From the NCBI GenBank assembly GCA_030248295.1, contig JASANH010001160.1, positions 80,972 to 144,971 of the forward strand: a stretch of DNA of 64,000 bases. Reading direction: 5' to 3'. A program made the translations under genes and the position numbers. The notes beneath the pieces were generated by a model that was not told where the DNA came from, searched no databases, and was given only the letters and a program-made list of their open reading frames with translations. The stretch comes from Mesodorylaimus sp. YZB2_4 (Eukaryota > Nematoda > Enoplea > Dorylaimida > Dorylaimidae). Shown one piece after another: positions 35,466 to 48,498 of the stretch (its first letter is position 1; each line of letters begins with the position of its first letter).

Positions 35466-36305
35466 AACTGAACCTGACTCGTCGATGATAGACTTTTGTG
35501 CGTGCGTGCCATGTGTGCTGTTAGCTGTCATATTTATGAAACATTGGTAAGGTGCTGTCTTGAGGAAACAACTTTTCATCATCGAAACTCGTTTTGCTTG
35601 GTTTTTAGGGTCCATTGTGAGGATCTGACTTGGTGGATATTATGTATAGAGAGTGCATTCCAAACATGGTAGGTATGTGACTTACAAATAAAATAGCAAC
35701 TGGTAGCTGGTTTATGATACAATCCCAAGACATTCAAAGCAAAACGGTGGCTATTGTGGGCGGGACCAGTTTTAGTGCACATACTTTAGCATGTGGAAAG
35801 GAACTGTGTGCACTGGCTATCTTTCATTTCCCGTTTGACACTAATTTTTTCACACTCTTTCTTTCGTAAATTCTATCCATTTGCAGAACACATGCAGGTT
35901 CGACCTAGTTTTTCTAATGGCCTAGTTCCCGGAAGCGAGGTCAGTATGAGCTCAGAGATTTGTCTTGTACATCCTTCATGTGTGCACGACTGGTCCGAAA
36001 TTTCAAAATCGTAAAAACATGACTTAACATGTGTGATTGTCGTTCGCCTGGTTAAGTGAAAGCTAATGTAGGGGTACGTGTGTACTCCCTGAAGTACTGT
36101 ACTTGCTCAGCACTGCATAGTGAGACTTACCGACAATAAGAAGTGATTCAGTACCATGGCAGTAAGAGGGCAGACAGGCATCACCTTATAACGTTTTATT
36201 TGTTCTGCCCGCGGATAAGCTGACATCATCGTGAACGCAAACTCCTCAATGAAACTGAAGTTCTGACTTTTTTCACTGCCGACAATAAACGGTTTTCTCA
36301 GAGTT
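35466..36305. other. Intergenic between paralogue A and the CAP gene
   Basis: Contains the 3' flanks of two convergent genes. No repeat or exon that I can name. Confidence 0.4.
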
Positions 36306-37823
36306 CCTAAGCTGCCGCTGAAACAAGACAAGTTGAAAGAATTCTGCGAGAGGACTGATATGCACGCTGTGCACTCACCACACAGGCCTTCGGAATCAGC
36401 TGATTCCCCAGGGTAGGCACTGCTGCACTCGCTGCCCATCTCGCCAGAAATAAATGGTGGTGGCATGATGAGGGTCCCGTCTTCTTGAAATGTCTTCATA
36501 TTCCCGCCAGGTCCATAGTTGCATGCCAAGTAGTACCAGCCATTGACGCCCGTGCAGTCGGCCACACCGCAACCGATTTCGGCCGAACTAGCCCACACCA
36601 CCTGAGGACGATAAGCGTAGCTCTACGATGTGCTTCTTGAGCAAGGCTGACTTACCTGAGTGTAGTGACCGCACACTTTGTTCGGTTGGCATGCCCAGGA
36701 GTTGAAATCATAGTTATTCCTTTCCGACATCCAGCTAGTCACTGCTTTTTGAACGGGTGGCTTGGCGCTGTTTTTGTACAAGTTCTCTCCAACATAGCTA
36801 AAGCCAGGAATGCTCTTGCGCTCGGCCGAACTAGAATGGCTAGCGCATCGTGATGCAACTTTTTCGGCGAAGGCTTGCAAGGTCGGATTCCATTTCTGGA
36901 AAGAATCTAGGTAGGTAGATCTGGCAGTCGAAACGATCTGAGAAAGCGACATTTTCTCTTGGTCAGGACTATATTTGAGAGGATACTCGAGGGGTGCTTC
37001 TCATTTCAACCTGGCGCAACTATCTCTTTACAGTTTTGTTAACTGCCCACATTAGCAGCGCCCCGTGTAGACGGCCAGCTGTCGAACCTTCTACAGCAAG
37101 ACCATGCGGAGACCGTCCACACGGCAGCTTCCTCCTCAGTCTCCACTTGGAGCATCACATGCGGGCATCCTGGTCTGGAAAAAGGCTTCCTTAGCAGACA
37201 TTGGTAGGTGAACTCTGAACCGTGCCTGAGACTACTTATCTTCTCCTTTGGCTTTTGTAGTACTGTAGGTAGGTGTGTTTGGCCTGTGGAGACGGTTGTG
37301 TATGTGGTTGCCTTAACTGGCCGCCCTATGCATGGAGCAGAGCAGTATGTGGTTGCCTTGACTGGCCGCCACATACAGTGTATCAGTTGCCTTCGTTGGC
37401 CGCTCGATACGCTAAACCAGGCGAGGCTGAAACCCGTCGGGGTGATGTCTCAGGTACCTACCGAACGACTAGGAGGCCTGAGACTACTCGCTCCCCGCGG
37501 TATCTTCTCCGATATAGGGCTATCCCGCCTATTACACATTTATCTCTCCAAACGCACCACCTCGATGGTACTTTATGAGACCCAAGTCCAAGACTGCCAG
37601 GGCACCCAGGCGCCCTGCCGAGCAGTACACTAAACCCAACTGCCCCTCTTCCAGCACAACTTACGATTCTTTGCATGTTGGTGGCCGACTCAGCTTTGCG
37701 ATTGTCGTTGTGGGCGTTGACGAGGGTTTCTTTCTCTTCTTCGCTCAGGGGGATCACTTGCTGAGCGTGGACGAAGCAGACGACCGCTGACAAGGCTATG
37801 CAAAAACGGATAATCAGGGCCAT
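36306..37823 (-). CDS. CAP superfamily secreted protein (SCP/TAPS, venom-allergen-5-like)
   Basis: A secreted cysteine-rich protein of the CAP fold; functions in the family range from lipid and sterol binding to reproduction and immunity. Exons are 37665-37823, 36656-36895, 36379-36601 and a terminal 36306-36316, 210 residues. The signal peptide is MALIIRFCIALSAVVCFVHA. The CAP signatures are present: LVNAHNDNRK, MQRIKWNPTLQAFAEK, CGHYTQVVWASSAEIGCG and WYYLACNYGPGGN. The short Cys tail ends SEGLCAAA, as expected from the GLC-type end of other members, if the 11-nt last exon is used. Unspliced, the frame instead runs on for about 70 unrelated codons. Intron 1 (about 770 nt) contains a SINE fragment and a TGTGGTTGCCTTxACTGGCC repeat. 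Confidence 0.88.
37060..37225 (-). repeat. SINE family A fragment inside intron 1 of the CAP gene
   Basis: Shares gcagcttcctcctcagtctc, gcgggcatcctggtctgga and the tgtcgaacctt end with other minus-strand copies. Downstream, two copies of a roughly 45-bp unit (tgtatgtggttgccttaact and tatgtggttgccttgactgg) occur at about 37300-37365. Confidence 0.6.
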
Positions 37824-38309
37824 ACTGACGACTTCTTGCACTCGATCAGCTTTTTCTAATTTTCTCGACTTGCCTTTAGGATTTAGTGCTGGTGATGGAC
37901 TGCTTGGTCGTGTTTTAAAGCAGCGCTTTTCAATAGCTATCCTATTCTGGAGTGTGGTTTCGCGCGAACTTTCAACAATGGCTAGGTTTCAAATGATTGT
38001 TTAATTTCCCTATATTTGGTGCAGATTGCTTCTTTTAGGCTCATCTTGAACAATAAGAGATACCAGAAGCTCTCTTTGACGAAAGATATCATTCGTGAGT
38101 CCAGCTGGAACTGGCGGATAAAGCGAGATCGTATGCTATTGGGCTCCCAATGTAAACAAACCCTGCCTGAATGACCGTCGTGCAAACTCAACGCGTCATT
38201 CATTATGCATAATTTTGCTCTTCTGCGCTCCTTGTGCAAAGCTACATCTTGCTGCTGTTAACGGGACTGTACAGTAAGCCGGGGCATAGTTTGTCCAATT
38301 CAATCACGT

Positions 38310-38565
38310 CTTCAGTTCGTCCAGGGCATCCTCTGCCAGCACGCATCCTGTGTTGATAACGGGCAAGAAAAGGGTGTGCTTCCAGACTGGTTTTCTAGAA
38401 CTACTTTCCTTATTATCCACGTTTGACATGTCTTTCGACGGGTACTGGGTGAGTCGACCTGGAGCCATGCACTTCCAATGCGCCATTTGGCAACCAGATT
38501 TGAACTACGGTCAAACCTGTCTTGGCTGCTGGCCCAAGCAATACAGCCAACCCCTCAGCTAGTAA
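38310..38565 (-). repeat. Diverged SINE family A copy
   Basis: Shares ccagggcatcctctgccagc, the cagactggttttctagaac segment and a tRNA-like head complement (gcccaagcaatacagcc) with the 20.2-kb minus copies. Open frames here are repeat-derived. Confidence 0.6.
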
Positions 38566-38905
38566 CTGATCTTTTTCGAATCTTGCTATCCCATCTGAAT
38601 CTTGTACAGGGCGACACGAAGATCCAGTTCAGCGGCATTCAGTGCTTCCAGACGGCCCCATACACCACAGAAGCGTCTTTCAACAGAAACGCCCACTGAT
38701 ATACCACTAAGGTATACCACAACGCGCTAAAACCCTTTACTCTGGGCTCATCGACCCATCTGCACACGGAAACCTGGCATAGCCCATAAATCACACGAAA
38801 TTAAGGTGCTTATGTACAAGTAAGAAAAAACCGAACCATTTGAAAAAAAGAAATTGTCTTGAAAAATAAACACCCAATTGAACACACTGTATGTGACGAG
38901 CCCAC

Positions 38906-41900
38906 TTACTGCGTCGTGTCTGTCCCCCACATACGTGCGTGTCGGAGGTACTGATTGATTTTGCTGCACCAAGCCATCTGCTCTTGCTTGGTGTCCGAGG
39001 CGAATATAAAGCTAAAAAAGGACCAAGTAAGGAAGGGCAACAGAATATCGTCAGATATCACTAACAATACAACAAAGTCTTCCTGACCACTCCTATCAAT
39101 ACCTAGAAGACGTGCCTGTACCAATGGGCATGGGGGCCCACCTGTCTTGCGATTAGTCAGCAAAACAGTTGTCAAGAGATCTCATGCATTTTTACCCCCA
39201 CCCCTTGAGCCTCATAGGTTCAGAGTAAACAAAGGAATTATCGATGGCAGTTGCCGTTACTACATTAATTATTGGGGCAAGACATTTTCCACCAAACCTT
39301 CAAAATTCTCTTAAAAGGCGGGAAAGTTACCTCAAACGCAGTTTTCCGCTCCCCTCAGCATCCCGAGCTTCACATAAAATAGTGGAAGCCTACGGTAAGG
39401 TTGGGAATAACCTAGCCCCAAGACACGTTTATAAACACTTGTGCAACTGGAAATTCTACATAATGGCGCCATGACAACTTAAGCTTTAGGGTTCACGTAC
39501 TGATAGATATAATCTGCTGCATTAGGGTCCTACCGATCTGCCTACGTTTCAAATTATCAAACTTTTGAAAACCAGCTGATGGGATTTGGAATGACTAGCA
39601 TTAAAATCATTAGAAAAGGGGAAGCTCGCTTCTCACCTCATACATACTAGTTTAGACTTAAATCCCCTCATGTATGCACAGCGCATACAAACAGACAGCA
39701 GACAAATACGGCTAACAATCGGCTGCCTCACCCCGACTCAGTTCGGGCACACCATATGGACAAGGTCGATCCATCCCTTCGCCATTAGTGCCAAAGAGCA
39801 TTATTTACCTAAAACCGTCACGCGTATTGAATGAAAATGAATTCGCACGCGCCGTGACTTCCAAGGGAGCTGGGCCCGCGGTTTCCGAAATGCACATCTT
39901 CAAATCGACGTCAAAGATAGGTCGCTAAAAGGTAATTATATACTATACTTAAATCGGGCCGCATTGGGTACGAGTCCAATACCTTATTCTCGCTTTCGTC
40001 CTCGGGATATTTCCAAAACTTGATCTGGTCGCCATCCAATCGACACCAAAATCGATTCCAAGCAGCTGTTCCACCAATTTCTTCGTAACAGTTCTGAAAT
40101 ACACGAGTCATGGTTAAGAAGAGTCGAGGAATATCATAAGCCAAACATACCAAAAATCCACATTCCGTCTCCACGCCAATATCGTCGGGCACGCAGCGAA
40201 GGTCCAATTGCACGCCTCCTTCCACAGGAAACCCGTACTGAGTCTAAAAATTAAATGTTTAGAAATTCTTGTCACACTGACTTATTTTCGCGTGCGTGGA
40301 CGAAAGGGAATAGGGTATGGTCAGCTAAAAATTCAAGGGTCCTCTTGCATGTTTTAATCACCCTACCCAAGAAAACTGATAAAAAAGCAGAAAACCAGCT
40401 CGAACTGATATTTCTCGTCAAGAAGTCCTCTTAAGAATCCCAGACCTTGCCCATACCTAGTATGATTATCTCCCACACTTACGTCATGCAAAGCGAATCG
40501 TCGTCGATTTACTGAGTCACGCATAATGGTCATACGTCCAGCTGATCGAAAAGCTATGTCGGCCACAGCAGCAGGCCCACCAAGACTACTCGCATGCGGT
40601 GCTAAAAACTCAAAATCAGTTCTACGAAAATATACAGAAGTGGGAAAATCAGAACACTCACCACTGCTATTTCCAAATAACCCCAGCAGAGTTCGCTGTT
40701 TCCCTAAAGTTCCAGACTTCGGTCGATCCAAACCATATTTTTCATTGTGCGTCAATTGTTCCCGAACAGTTTGCTGTAAGAGGAAGACGCAAAAAATTAC
40801 TTGAAAATTCTGTATTAACAACTAGCTAGAACTCACCAACACGTATAGCTCCAAAGAAATGGCAAAATCCGGCGGCAAACGCTTGAACTGAAAATAATTA
40901 GTGAACGTCACTTCGCCAGTTTGCATCGCTTCATCGCTGCTAATCATGTGCGTCACGTGGAAAGTGTCGCGGTATTTCAAAATGCAAATGAAATAGAATA
41001 ACTCGTCCATCAGAGCTAAAACAAGGCTTAAGTTACAAAATAGAAGCTACGACAGTATCAGAAAACACTTACGACGAAACTGCGCCATTTGATCAAAGAA
41101 TCCTCGCTGCAACGGCACTGTAATCTGATTTATCGTGCAAGTGCCCAGTGGTGGCGATGGATAGAATGGCAATCGATTGCGGTAGCAATCGTCCAAACGA
41201 TTGCGCTCCTCAATGAGGCATCGACGGTGCTCAGCTGAAAAACGAATCAGGACTTGACCAAAGGGGCCCTGGAAATCCAGTCTAGTTACTGCATTACGTG
41301 CCTTCTTGCTTTATCTGGACTCACTGTAAATAAAGCCCGAAAAAGGTGCACATGGGGTGGGGACCTTGCATGCAACATAACTACAATTTAAAAAGTTAGG
41401 GCCCCCTCACCCCGTGGTTTGTTTATAATAACAGACTTAAAATTTTTGAGTTTATTTTTTTATTAGTAATGATCCAATAACTTACTCGCAACCAAAAGAT
41501 TTTTTTGAGCCTCCACCTCTTCGATCGATGCACGAAATTCGTTTCTTTCCTTGCAAACATTCAGCGCTCGACTCAGCTGCGATATGTGCGTCTGTTTTTC
41601 TTCGATTTTGGCTCGCAACGATTGCACCTTTTGTTCATATTCTGCCGCGGTCATCTTCTTGGCCTTGTCGCCATCGTTGCGACCGTGGCGTTGCTCGTTG
41701 AACCCGCTCGATGCTGGTGTGGTGGGAGGGATCACGACCACAGACGGTGGACGCACGCTGGTTTGTACGCGTTGTTGTTTCTTCCGATATTGACTGACGG
41801 TGTAGACCAACGAGACGGCACCAGCCGTCGGTTTCTCCGGCTCCACAAACGCATGACCGATGGCCTTCGGAGGTGACTTTGTAGCTTCGCTAGCACTGGC

Positions 41901-44842
41901 AATCATCTCATCGAAATAATCGCTGAGGGCAGACGAGTTGTGGCTGCTTGCTTCAGTCATTGGCGACATGGCGGCTGGAGACAACGCTTGGGAAATCACC
42001 ACCGCTTCAGCGGAAAGCTTTTCTGGTGTATTTTCTTCTTTCGGAGTCGTCGAGCGCGTAAAATCGACTGCTGGGTTATCCGGTTTTGAGGGTATTTGCA
42101 GCGGCGCTGGAGCTATAGCGGACGGCAACGGCAATTGCAACTGCCTAGACGGAGGTTGCACCTTGATAGCTGGACGCTGAGGCGGAGCAGCACAAGCCAT
42201 ACGAGCTGCAGCCGATGTCAATGCGTCATTCTCGGACTACAAGAACGAGAAATCTGTGTCGAACAAAAAAATAAAACCCTGGCGGATAGACTTACCATTG
42301 AATCATCCGGATTAACTGGCACGCCAGAACGTGCCGCCTTTTCGAATCGGCATCGCAATTTGTTCACATCCTGACGAGGACGCGTATCGACGCCACTCGT
42401 GACCATCCTCTTCGACGACGAGTTGGAAGCCGCAGTACTCGCGGCTGCTGAAGAAGCTGGAGTGACAGATCCACCAGCTTGACGCTCGCGACTGGTCGAC
42501 GTCACGACGAGCTTCCCAATTGACCTTGGCGCTGGACTCTTCTCGGCCATGGAAGTTTGTATTTGGTTTTCCCACAAGCCAGCCATCGCAGAAACTTTTC
42601 CAGGCGTCGTAGCTGGTTTTTGAATTTGGTTGCCGAAAGACGGACTTGACGCCGAAGCACCAGCACGATCGGTAACCAATAGATTCGCCAGACCCCCTAG
42701 TTTCTTTGGTTGACCTTGCCCCACCGTCGTTTGCGGTGCTACAGTTGCCGTTGCTATCTTTTTCGGTAACGAGTCCGACGATGTTTTTTGCATGGGCGGT
42801 GGAGCCGGGACGTTTCCATTCTTCAGCGACGTAGCAAAATATGCCGTTCCTGGCAACGGGAGCGGAGCAGGTATGACACTGTCCACCGTTCTGGCAGTTG
42901 ACTCGCCTTGATCATGGGCCGCGACCGTTTCGTTGCCATCGTTCTCATCAACGCGACGATAGAAGGATTCGATACCACTGTCAGCAACTGGACGATTCTC
43001 GACCTTGGAAGGCGTCAATTGAACAGTACGATTCGAGGTGCGAGTCAAAACTGGCGACTGAGTTCCAAGAGCTGTGACAGACGTACCCCAACGATTTGGC
43101 GATTGGTCTTGACGGCGAGTCGAGAATGTAACGTGTTTATGATGACGTGTTTCCACTTCAAAATTATCCAAGTTCGCTGCTAATTCGGCGAAACGACTTT
43201 TACAACTGTCGGTCGCTCTGCTAAACGTTGATGACGTTGCGCTTGAAGCTGGCGATGGTGCATCCGAAGCCGTTTCAGTGACTTGGTAATCAATCCCTTT
43301 GGCCATTGCTTCTAGCTCATCCAATGGATAAAATGTGCGTGGTGGCTTCGATGGCGTCACTTCGATCGATTCGCTCGCGGCAGCTGTTTCCTTGAATGAT
43401 GATTTCTTGGAAGGCGTATCTGAAATCCAGCAAAATATTAATTCATGGTACACACTGGAGGTACCATGGCAGCATCGACCGATCCGCTACAAAAATGAAA
43501 GATTGGTGGTGATGACGCGTTTGGCACTGCGTCCTTCACCATGCCCTCTTTCCTCGCTGTCACTCTGTAAGACCACTCTAAAGGACACAGGAGAGCTAGC
43601 TAGTGCCTGCAGCGGGATCTGACACAAAAACGGGATTTTCTCATTATAATATGCCACATCATATTACTTCCTAGAAGATACACCACAAAAAATCATTAGT
43701 TGCTGATCCGGCCGATCAAACAGTCGGATCGGCTCAGCCGAATCGGTAGATGCTGAGCTGGCATATACCTGGGACTGATCGGTTAGCTAAGATATTGTCA
43801 ACGACATCCCGTACATATTTTACCTCATGGATTTAGGGAAAGGGAATTTTTGCTTTAACTGTAGGTGTAGTCGTTGCATGTTGTTTGTGAAAACAGTTGC
43901 GAGGAATGCAAATTTCACAAAAAATTAAAAACTTAGTTTGATAAGAAACCTGATCGGCATATCAAACGAGCAATTTCAGTGAACTGTGACAATAACACAC
44001 AAGGATCGCCATCACCAGTGTTGATTGCGCACCACTGGCAAAGGCTGATATGAGGCTGGCTTTACCCTCATATCAGCCTTATTCCGGACTAAAAGCCTAA
44101 GCCTACTATCAGTAAGCTAACCTATGTTGGGGACCAAACAGCAAAAGTGCCCGAAGCTCCCTTTTTTTCTAGGTTTTCCAACCTAGTAGGAGCACTGATC
44201 ATTGGCTGAAATCTATACCTATGCACCACAGATGAAACTAGTTTTGGCAACTGCCTAGTCCAATGTCCACCGATACCAGAATCGTTTAAGAGCTGCATTA
44301 CTAACCCGTCTTTTGTTCCCCTTTCACAAAGTAGTGAAACGAGGCCCAGAACCTAGAATGTATCAGAGAAGGAACCATGATGTCAGCAACACATGCTTAC
44401 CAGTTTTTTCCTTATCTTTGGCAGGGTCGTTTTCGTCATTTTCGTTTGCGCCCATCGACTTTCGTTTCTTAAAATTGGTGCTGTCGCTAGCAGCCGACGA
44501 TGTCGAATTGGGCGTGCTGTCTTCCAAACTTGACATAGTTGAAATTTTCGACGGCGTTCCAGTGGTAACGGATTGCAATTCTTTATCAAGTTGTTCTTGC
44601 CGTTGACGAGTTTTTTGCAAGATGTACTAAAAGGAATAATGTTAGCCAGAGACAGTGACCATAACTTATTTATTTCCATTAAACTGAGACTCGCGCAAAA
44701 CTTCCATTGCTTCACAAAACAAAGCTCAACAAGACCACCCCACGCCACGCTAAGCATAGACCCATCCCAATTTTTCTTTTTGAAAGCCCCGCACATCAAG
44801 GACAGAGACGACGCCACCACTCACCTCAGTTGTCGGATCCAT
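38906..44842 (-). CDS. Anillin, complete 12-exon gene
   Basis: A scaffold of the cytokinetic ring that links actomyosin, RhoA and septins at the membrane. Exons (minus): 44825-44842, 44401-44626, 42296-43419, 41486-42236, 41073-41234, 40837-41015, 40662-40773, 40483-40601, 40151-40243, 39983-40093, 39809-39924 and 38906-39011; 1038 residues. The first half is a long Ser/Thr/Pro-rich disordered region, as in all anillins, ending in a coiled coil (KVQSLRAKIEEKQTHISQLS). Next is the anillin homology region (GTCTINQITVPLQRGFFDQM, then DELFYFICILKYRDTFHVTH). The PH domain spans exons 10-12, with GGTAAWNRFWCRLDGDQIKF and the closing helix EQMAWCSKINQYLRHARMW. Every splice site is GT-AG and the total length is divisible by three. 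The first exon encodes only MDPTTE. Which short motifs bind actin and myosin I cannot assign. Confidence 0.95.
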
Positions 44843-45568
44843 TTATAAGTGGGCGTCTCGACTCGATGACGAAGAGATAAAACCAAGAGGTAAAGATTCA
44901 AAAACAAGTTTTCAAAACGAGTTGGCTGCACGACACGAATTTTGCAAGATCAAAACAAACACAATCAAGCTGGCGTCGTTTTTCGAAAATGGGATTCGAT
45001 TTGAATATCTCACGATTCGTCGCGCACATCCTGATAGGAACCAAGATGTCATGATATAAGCAGTCGAATGATCATCAACAAGAGGGAAATATAAATTTTG
45101 CGCAGCGTGTCTTGCTTACTTTGCGCAAATACTGTAATTAGCGGTATATGGTGTGGCCTTAAAAAAAGCGAGCATAAAAATCCTGCTTATTTAGCTCACT
45201 GTTAGACATTTAAGGTTTAATAGGTGCTACAGAAATTTCGACACCGCGCTTTCCTTTGCGCCCACATCGTGACTCATTTTAGGTCACTTGGTTGTTTTGA
45301 AATATCTGTAATCATGGTACGCCTAATCTGAACCCTTGGGTTGAGGACGCACAGGATAATACCGTACATCGCCTCTGTTTGGTAAGGTGACCCAGTTACG
45401 CAGATTTCTCAACGAACACCGAGGACACGAGTGCACGGCGAATAATGGAACAAGGGCGTCTTCAAATTGAAACTCATAAACCTCCTCCCGGACAGTTCGC
45501 AAGGACTGTGTTCGAGTGGGTCTTCCTACAGTCTTGAGGGCCAGTCGTCCAAACTGTGTCCTGGGAGG
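44843..45568. other. Divergent intergenic region
   Basis: Lies between anillin (-) and MIG-18-like paralogue B (+), so it must hold both promoters. No clear TATA box is seen for either. The frame at 45323-45592 (-) has no recognisable domain. Confidence 0.4.
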
Positions 45569-48498
45569 ATGGCTAAAACACACTCTCTTCATTTTGTCTT
45601 GTTTGGACTAGTGTTTGTACACTTTGGAGCAGTCTTATCGAGTAAGCTATTTTATAACCAAGCCAGTTTGAGGGTAACATGGCTCTTTCAGGGACCTCGA
45701 GCGACTGCCACAAGGGTGCTTTTCGATGCAATAGAAATGGGGAATGTATCGACCACAAATTGGTTTGCGATGGACATATTGATTGCTCGAATGGTAAGTG
45801 GTCGATGGATCTTGTAGATGAGTACTGTCAATGGTCTCATTGAAGGTCGAGATGAAAAACCTGCAGATTGTGGTAAGATCATACTGGCTCCACACACTTT
45901 GCACTAGCCTGGGCACTGTAGGCCCACTTTACACACCCAGTTCCTACCTGCCCTTTCCCTATTTAGGCAAGAAATGTCGCATTAACGAGACATTGTTTAC
46001 TCAACCGGGCTCTACAGTGCAGGACGAAAATTGGTGGTACGTGTGCAAGCGTGGTCTGTGGCGTGCGTCCGGTTGTGTGGTGAATGAAAAGCGGTACAGT
46101 ATCGGAGAGACGTTTATACATGAAAACGAATTCTGGGGAAAGTGCGAGGCTAGTGAAGACAATACTTTCAAACGCTCCTTATACGGATGTGTCGATTCGA
46201 AGAAAAGGCTTATCAAAGCTGGTCAGCACTATTTGATCGACTCCCAGTTTTGGGCTATGTGCCACACTTACAATAAGACCATCATTGGAGAGGACGGGAG
46301 AAGAGTTACTGTACAGGTGGGTACTGTTTCTCGCCTTGCGAAATTGTTTGAAGCTAATTAATCGATTGACTTCCTCAAATGAGTGTTTGATCAACAGCTG
46401 GCTTATAATACGTCTTGCAGGCATTTGAAAGACAAATCGTTGGATGCAGCGATGGAACTGACGAAATCGTGGCCAATAATGAGGAATTCCTGAACCTTGT
46501 CGACGAGGAACGCGGTTTAGGTAAGGTGGGAAAGCAGAACGATGTTCTTGTTCGTGTGCCTGCATGGCTCGAGATCTCCGCTTCCTGCTGTTAGTGCTCA
46601 CAGTAAGAAGGTATCATCAGCCTGTACTTGTTGCTGGTTTCTCGCACCACGAGAAACGGCTAAGGTATACCAAAAGGTAATGGCAGACCTGTTAACGTCC
46701 ACCTTACTATAGTTTGCACAGGGCCCAAAGAACATGCAGACATGCGCTTATGCACCACCCAAACTAGATCACTTTGCGTGTCGCAGGTATATCACCTAGC
46801 CTTCTTTGTTCTTTCTGGATCTTCTGGAATGTGCCCCGAATGATATCACCTGGATGTTTTTCTTGTGCTCTCTTGGTACTAGGCCTAGGCGCAAACCACG
46901 CCTTGCAAGCCCGCCAAGTGTTGCCGCCGTCTCTCTACAATGGTGGGCCATATGTGCACACTATTTTCTGTTTACCCTTCATGTTCATGTTCATGTTTTA
47001 CCACATCATCAAACGCTTATGCGCACTCGAGGGAAGGACACAACACAAAAACCGCCCCAAACACCCCCCCACCCCCAACACCCCCCCCCCCACCCCACCC
47101 CCTGGCTCCCTGAATCCTCCTTGTGTGGGTGGTAGAGCCTCAGGTCCAATACTGTCTACATTTCAACATTTCACAGCGCAATTTACAAAATGGTACTACT
47201 CACCTGCCTTTTGAAGGCGTTGCCCTACATTGCAAATTGTCTTCGAAAGACAACGAGTGGCCGCAGGTGATCCCGGTCTCGTGTCTAATTGAGAATCAAA
47301 CCGATCTGGACGAGTTCGCTGGCCTCTCAGACGGCTGCTACGACATATTTGGCGATGTGATTTACTACTGCACCATAGCCGCCAACGTCGTGGTCAGGAA
47401 GCTCGGTGATAACCGTCTAAACGGGACATGGAGCTACCATTGGATGCTGGCTTGGAACGCTACTTCTGAAAAGGTATCCTCGTAAAATATACGCTGGGTC
47501 AACTTATCCACTGCCTGGCTATGCCCTTGGTGCAGTATTCCACATGCCTCGATTTGTAGGTGCCATAGTATGTCGTGGCTTCAGACTTACGTTGCTGTAA
47601 TGCTGTGTGATACTGCCGGGCCATTTCCGATTTCGAGTCTCACCTCGTCCTGAGATGTACAGGGTTCCCACGAAGCCTGAATGCCCTGAAAAACCTGGAA
47701 AACTCTGATTTTCAGTCCTCACCCTGAAAACCCTGAGAAAACCCTGAAATTCTGGATTTTCTGCCCGAAAAAACCTTAATTTGCGTGCGCTATCGCGACC
47801 AGCGTCGTTCTTTCTAGTCCGACTTAGAAGGCAGATTCTTACGTCGTCTGCGTCAAATATTTATCATCGTTACCAAAATTTTTGAATTTTTGGCTAATAA
47901 GGAACCTTAAAATACCCTTATTTTCAATTTTAAAAGTCCGTGGGAACCCTGGATGTAGTCAAGTGAGACCAGTCAGTTGCTAGCCGTCAGATTCAAATTT
48001 CCTTGATGCCTTGAACGGATTTTTTACTTGGAGGGTCTCCTGTAGTGCGACCTGTAACCAGCTCACCCAGGCGGCGGGAGATTGTAGAGACCAAAGCCTC
48101 TTGGACAAAAAACTTTGATCAGAGGAAGGCAAGTCTCGCGACTATACATATATATATGCCCTAGACAGAGAGGTTGACCTCCCCAGCTAGGGGAGGTATC
48201 AATCTCCGACAGCCAGGAGTGTTGGTTACAGATACAAAGCTTTGGAAGAAAAATGACCGTATTTCGATCAACCAGTTTCCACCTGTTGCAGGCAATTGAA
48301 TACTTGGAGAGCAAAGGCTTTGTTCAATGCGCTCCCGACGACGAGTTGTCTTCAGCTCCTGAGGCCAATGAAAAAACCAACGGCATCTCAAGAGTTCGTT
48401 TGCATCGTCGACGCAGACGCCGTTCAGCGATCAAGCCACAACAACGGCCCTTGGCTAGACCAATTATATCGGGAACACTGGCAGGAATGATTCGATGA
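45569..48498 (+). CDS. MIG-18-like secreted protein with an LDL-receptor class A module (paralogue B)
   Basis: Exons are 45569-45641, 45692-45793, 45846-45872 (27 nt), 45967-46316, 46421-46520, about 47136-47473 and 48292-48498; 398 residues. The signal peptide is MAKTHSLHFVLFGLVFVHFGAVLS. An LDLa repeat follows, split over exons 2-4, with C...FRCNRNGECIDHKLVCDGHI, then DCSNGRDEKPADC, which includes the calcium-binding acidic set. FN1-like modules then parallel paralogue A: DENWWYVCKRGLWRASGCVV, YSIGETFIHENEFWGKCEA and FWAMC. The later block (CSDGTDEIV; DGCYDIFGDVIYYC) also matches A. The C-terminal exon carries a very basic RRRRRR run, comparable to the GRRKR site of A. The acceptor of exon 6 is the least certain join; 47136 keeps the phase. 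Intron 5 holds a SINE B tail and C-rich tracts, and intron 6 a hairpin-chain repeat. Confidence 0.82.
46975..47045 (-). repeat. SINE family B tail in intron 5 of paralogue B
   Basis: catgttcatgttcatgtttt, then aaacgcttatgcgcactcga: the complement of the family B tail. It is followed by a long C-rich run (47057-47102) broken only by single A and T bases. Confidence 0.65.
48055..48235 (+). repeat. Hairpin-chain repeat, copy 1 (intron 6 of paralogue B)
   Basis: Begins TGTAACCAG and ends TGGTTACA, a short terminal inverted repeat. It contains AGTC-TCGC-GACT (48132-48143) and an 8-bp stem ACCTCCCC-AGCTA-GGGGAGGT (48177-48197). It matches the copy at 53855-54045 in order: GACAAAAAaCT, AGTCTxGCGACTATAC, GGTTGAC, CCCAGCxAGGGGA, TATCxAT. 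It could be a non-autonomous element or a structured RNA-derived repeat. Confidence 0.6.

Noticed and set aside
36107-36305. Longer C terminus of the CAP protein by reading through the last donor
   Set aside because: The added residues resemble nothing in the family, whereas splicing gives the expected GLC ending.
37208-37633. 141-codon plus-strand frame in the CAP gene intron
   Set aside because: Runs through SINE and a short tandem repeat and has no domain.
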